This document shows positions 30,778-31,074 of a stretch of DNA of 31,074 nt, in pieces. The translations under genes and the position numbers were made by a program. Every line of letters begins with the position of its first letter. Within the stretch, counting starts at the first letter, position 1. The notes under the pieces were generated by a model, which was not told the origin of the DNA, made no database searches, and was given only the letters and a program-made list of their open reading frames with translations. This DNA comes from Treponema sp. Its GTDB lineage: Bacteria; Spirochaetota; Spirochaetia; Treponematales; Breznakiellaceae. The DNA lies in contig JAISTO010000037.1 in the NCBI GenBank assembly GCA_031272575.1, positions 1 to 31,074 of the forward strand. Reading direction: 5' to 3'.

Positions 30778-30806
30778 ACTATACAAAAGTATAGTTTTTT
30801 ATGCAA
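30778..30806 (-). promoter_or_regulatory. Promoter of the radical SAM gene, leaderless layout, with overlapping palindrome
   Basis: TTGCAT (30801-30806), a 17-bp spacer and TATAGT (30778-30783) on minus are followed by 6 nt and the ATG. The arrangement is the same as at tlpA. A 7-bp inverted repeat (ACTATAC, 4-nt spacer, GTATAGT; 30778-30795) covers the -10 and part of the spacer and could be a repressor operator. Confidence 0.7.
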
Positions 30807-30874
30807 GCGGTCTCAAGCGGAATCTGCCCCCAGACATTACCTGCCCCAACGTCATGCGCATTGCCCTTGTCCCC

Positions 30875-30903
30875 TTGACTTTTTCCAGGGGAATCAGTAT
30901 CTT
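30875..30903 (+). promoter_or_regulatory. Promoter of the right-edge gene
   Basis: TTGACT (30875-30880), a 17-bp spacer and TATCTT (30898-30903) lie on plus. An 8-bp inverted repeat (GTATCTTT at 30897-30904 and AAAGATAC at 30922-30929) overlaps the -10 and the start region, a possible operator. The gene has a Shine-Dalgarno, so the leader is conventional. Confidence 0.55.
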
Positions 30904-30946
30904 TAACATTGATACTATCGAAAAGATACGTTTTAAGGAGTGTTCA

Positions 30947-31074
30947 ATGAAAGCGGCATTAAAAATTCCCGGCCCCGAATCAGTCTGGAAGATACTCCAG
31001 GAGGTCGCCCAGGGGCTCAAGGAACTGAAAGAGGCTCAGGCAGCGATTCAGGCGGTTCAGGCGGAAGAGAACCT
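30947..31074 (+). CDS. N-terminal fragment of a coiled-coil protein, function unknown
   Basis: The ATG at 30947 follows a strong Shine-Dalgarno (AAGGAG, 6 nt spacing) and a promoter. The 42 visible residues start MKAALKIPGPESVWKILQEV and continue with a Glu/Gln/Ala-rich heptad-like helix. Treponemes carry many paralogous proteins with a V-W-x-x-L-Q-E opening followed by long coiled coils and a nuclease-like C-terminus (DUF3782 type). This gene could be one of them, but the informative part is outside the window. Confidence 0.6.
   Translation, partial: MKAALKIPGPESVWKILQEVAQGLKELKEAQAAIQAVQAEEN

Noticed and set aside
30772..30786. TTG start five codons upstream for the radical SAM gene
   Set aside because: The TTG lies next to the -10 hexamer and would not be in the transcript. 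The ATG at 30771 fits family length.
30799..31020. 73-codon open frame on minus at the right edge
   Set aside because: It is antisense to a gene with a strong promoter and Shine-Dalgarno and has no recognisable product.

Overview
The window is a GC-rich bacterial chromosome segment, most likely from a spirochaete related to Treponema. This is inferred from gene content: a lipoprotein with a relaxed lipobox and tandem InlB-type and FGE-like domains, an RnfB rich in Fe-S motifs, a Memo/AMMECR1 pair, MoxR-DUF58, and lone signal-transduction proteins of treponemal style. No 16S rRNA or other decisive marker is present, so the assignment is moderate. Homopolymeric G/C runs of 8-11 bases are common, also inside genes.

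Layout. 1-1.5 kb (minus): start of a radical SAM protein, a small retropepsin-like aspartic protease, and a Memo-family protein (AmmeMemoRadiSam B). 1.5-4.85 kb (plus): a two-helix membrane protein with a degenerate GGDEF-like domain and an 11-C run, then mnmG carrying an in-frame GC-rich palindromic insertion. 4.85-5.2 kb is non-coding and packed with inverted repeats. 5.2-15.04 kb (minus): one gene for a 3276-residue putative lipoprotein with about 26 tandem repeats and three FGE-sulfatase/C-type-lectin-like domains. 15.1-16.45 kb (minus): a TolC-family outer-membrane protein with a textbook sigma-54 promoter. 16.5-20.4 kb: a CBM48 exported protein diverging from a 1001-residue TPR membrane protein. 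20.3-21.3 kb (minus): amrA (AMMECR1) overlapping queD. 21.4-25.3 kb (plus): moxR-DUF58, then tlpA-ccdA. 25.3-28.3 kb (minus): an exported protein, a receiver/PilZ-like protein and an FGGY kinase with no ordinary start codon. 28.3-30.8 kb (minus): tRNA-Arg(CCG), a lone rnfB and a radical SAM DNA-repair-associated protein. The right edge holds the start of a coiled-coil protein on plus.

Three observations stand out. First, the three FGE-like domains share nearly identical flanks around a sharply bounded, equal-length (78 bp) divergent block. The block lies where treponemal diversity-generating retroelements place their variable region, although no reverse transcriptase or template repeat is in the window. 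Second, several genes have a good -35/-10 pair with 17-bp spacing only 6-8 nt before the ATG and no Shine-Dalgarno sequence, which implies leaderless mRNAs. Third, mobile-looking palindromic DNA occurs both between genes (two REP-like units with a compensatory base-pair change) and inside mnmG without breaking its frame.
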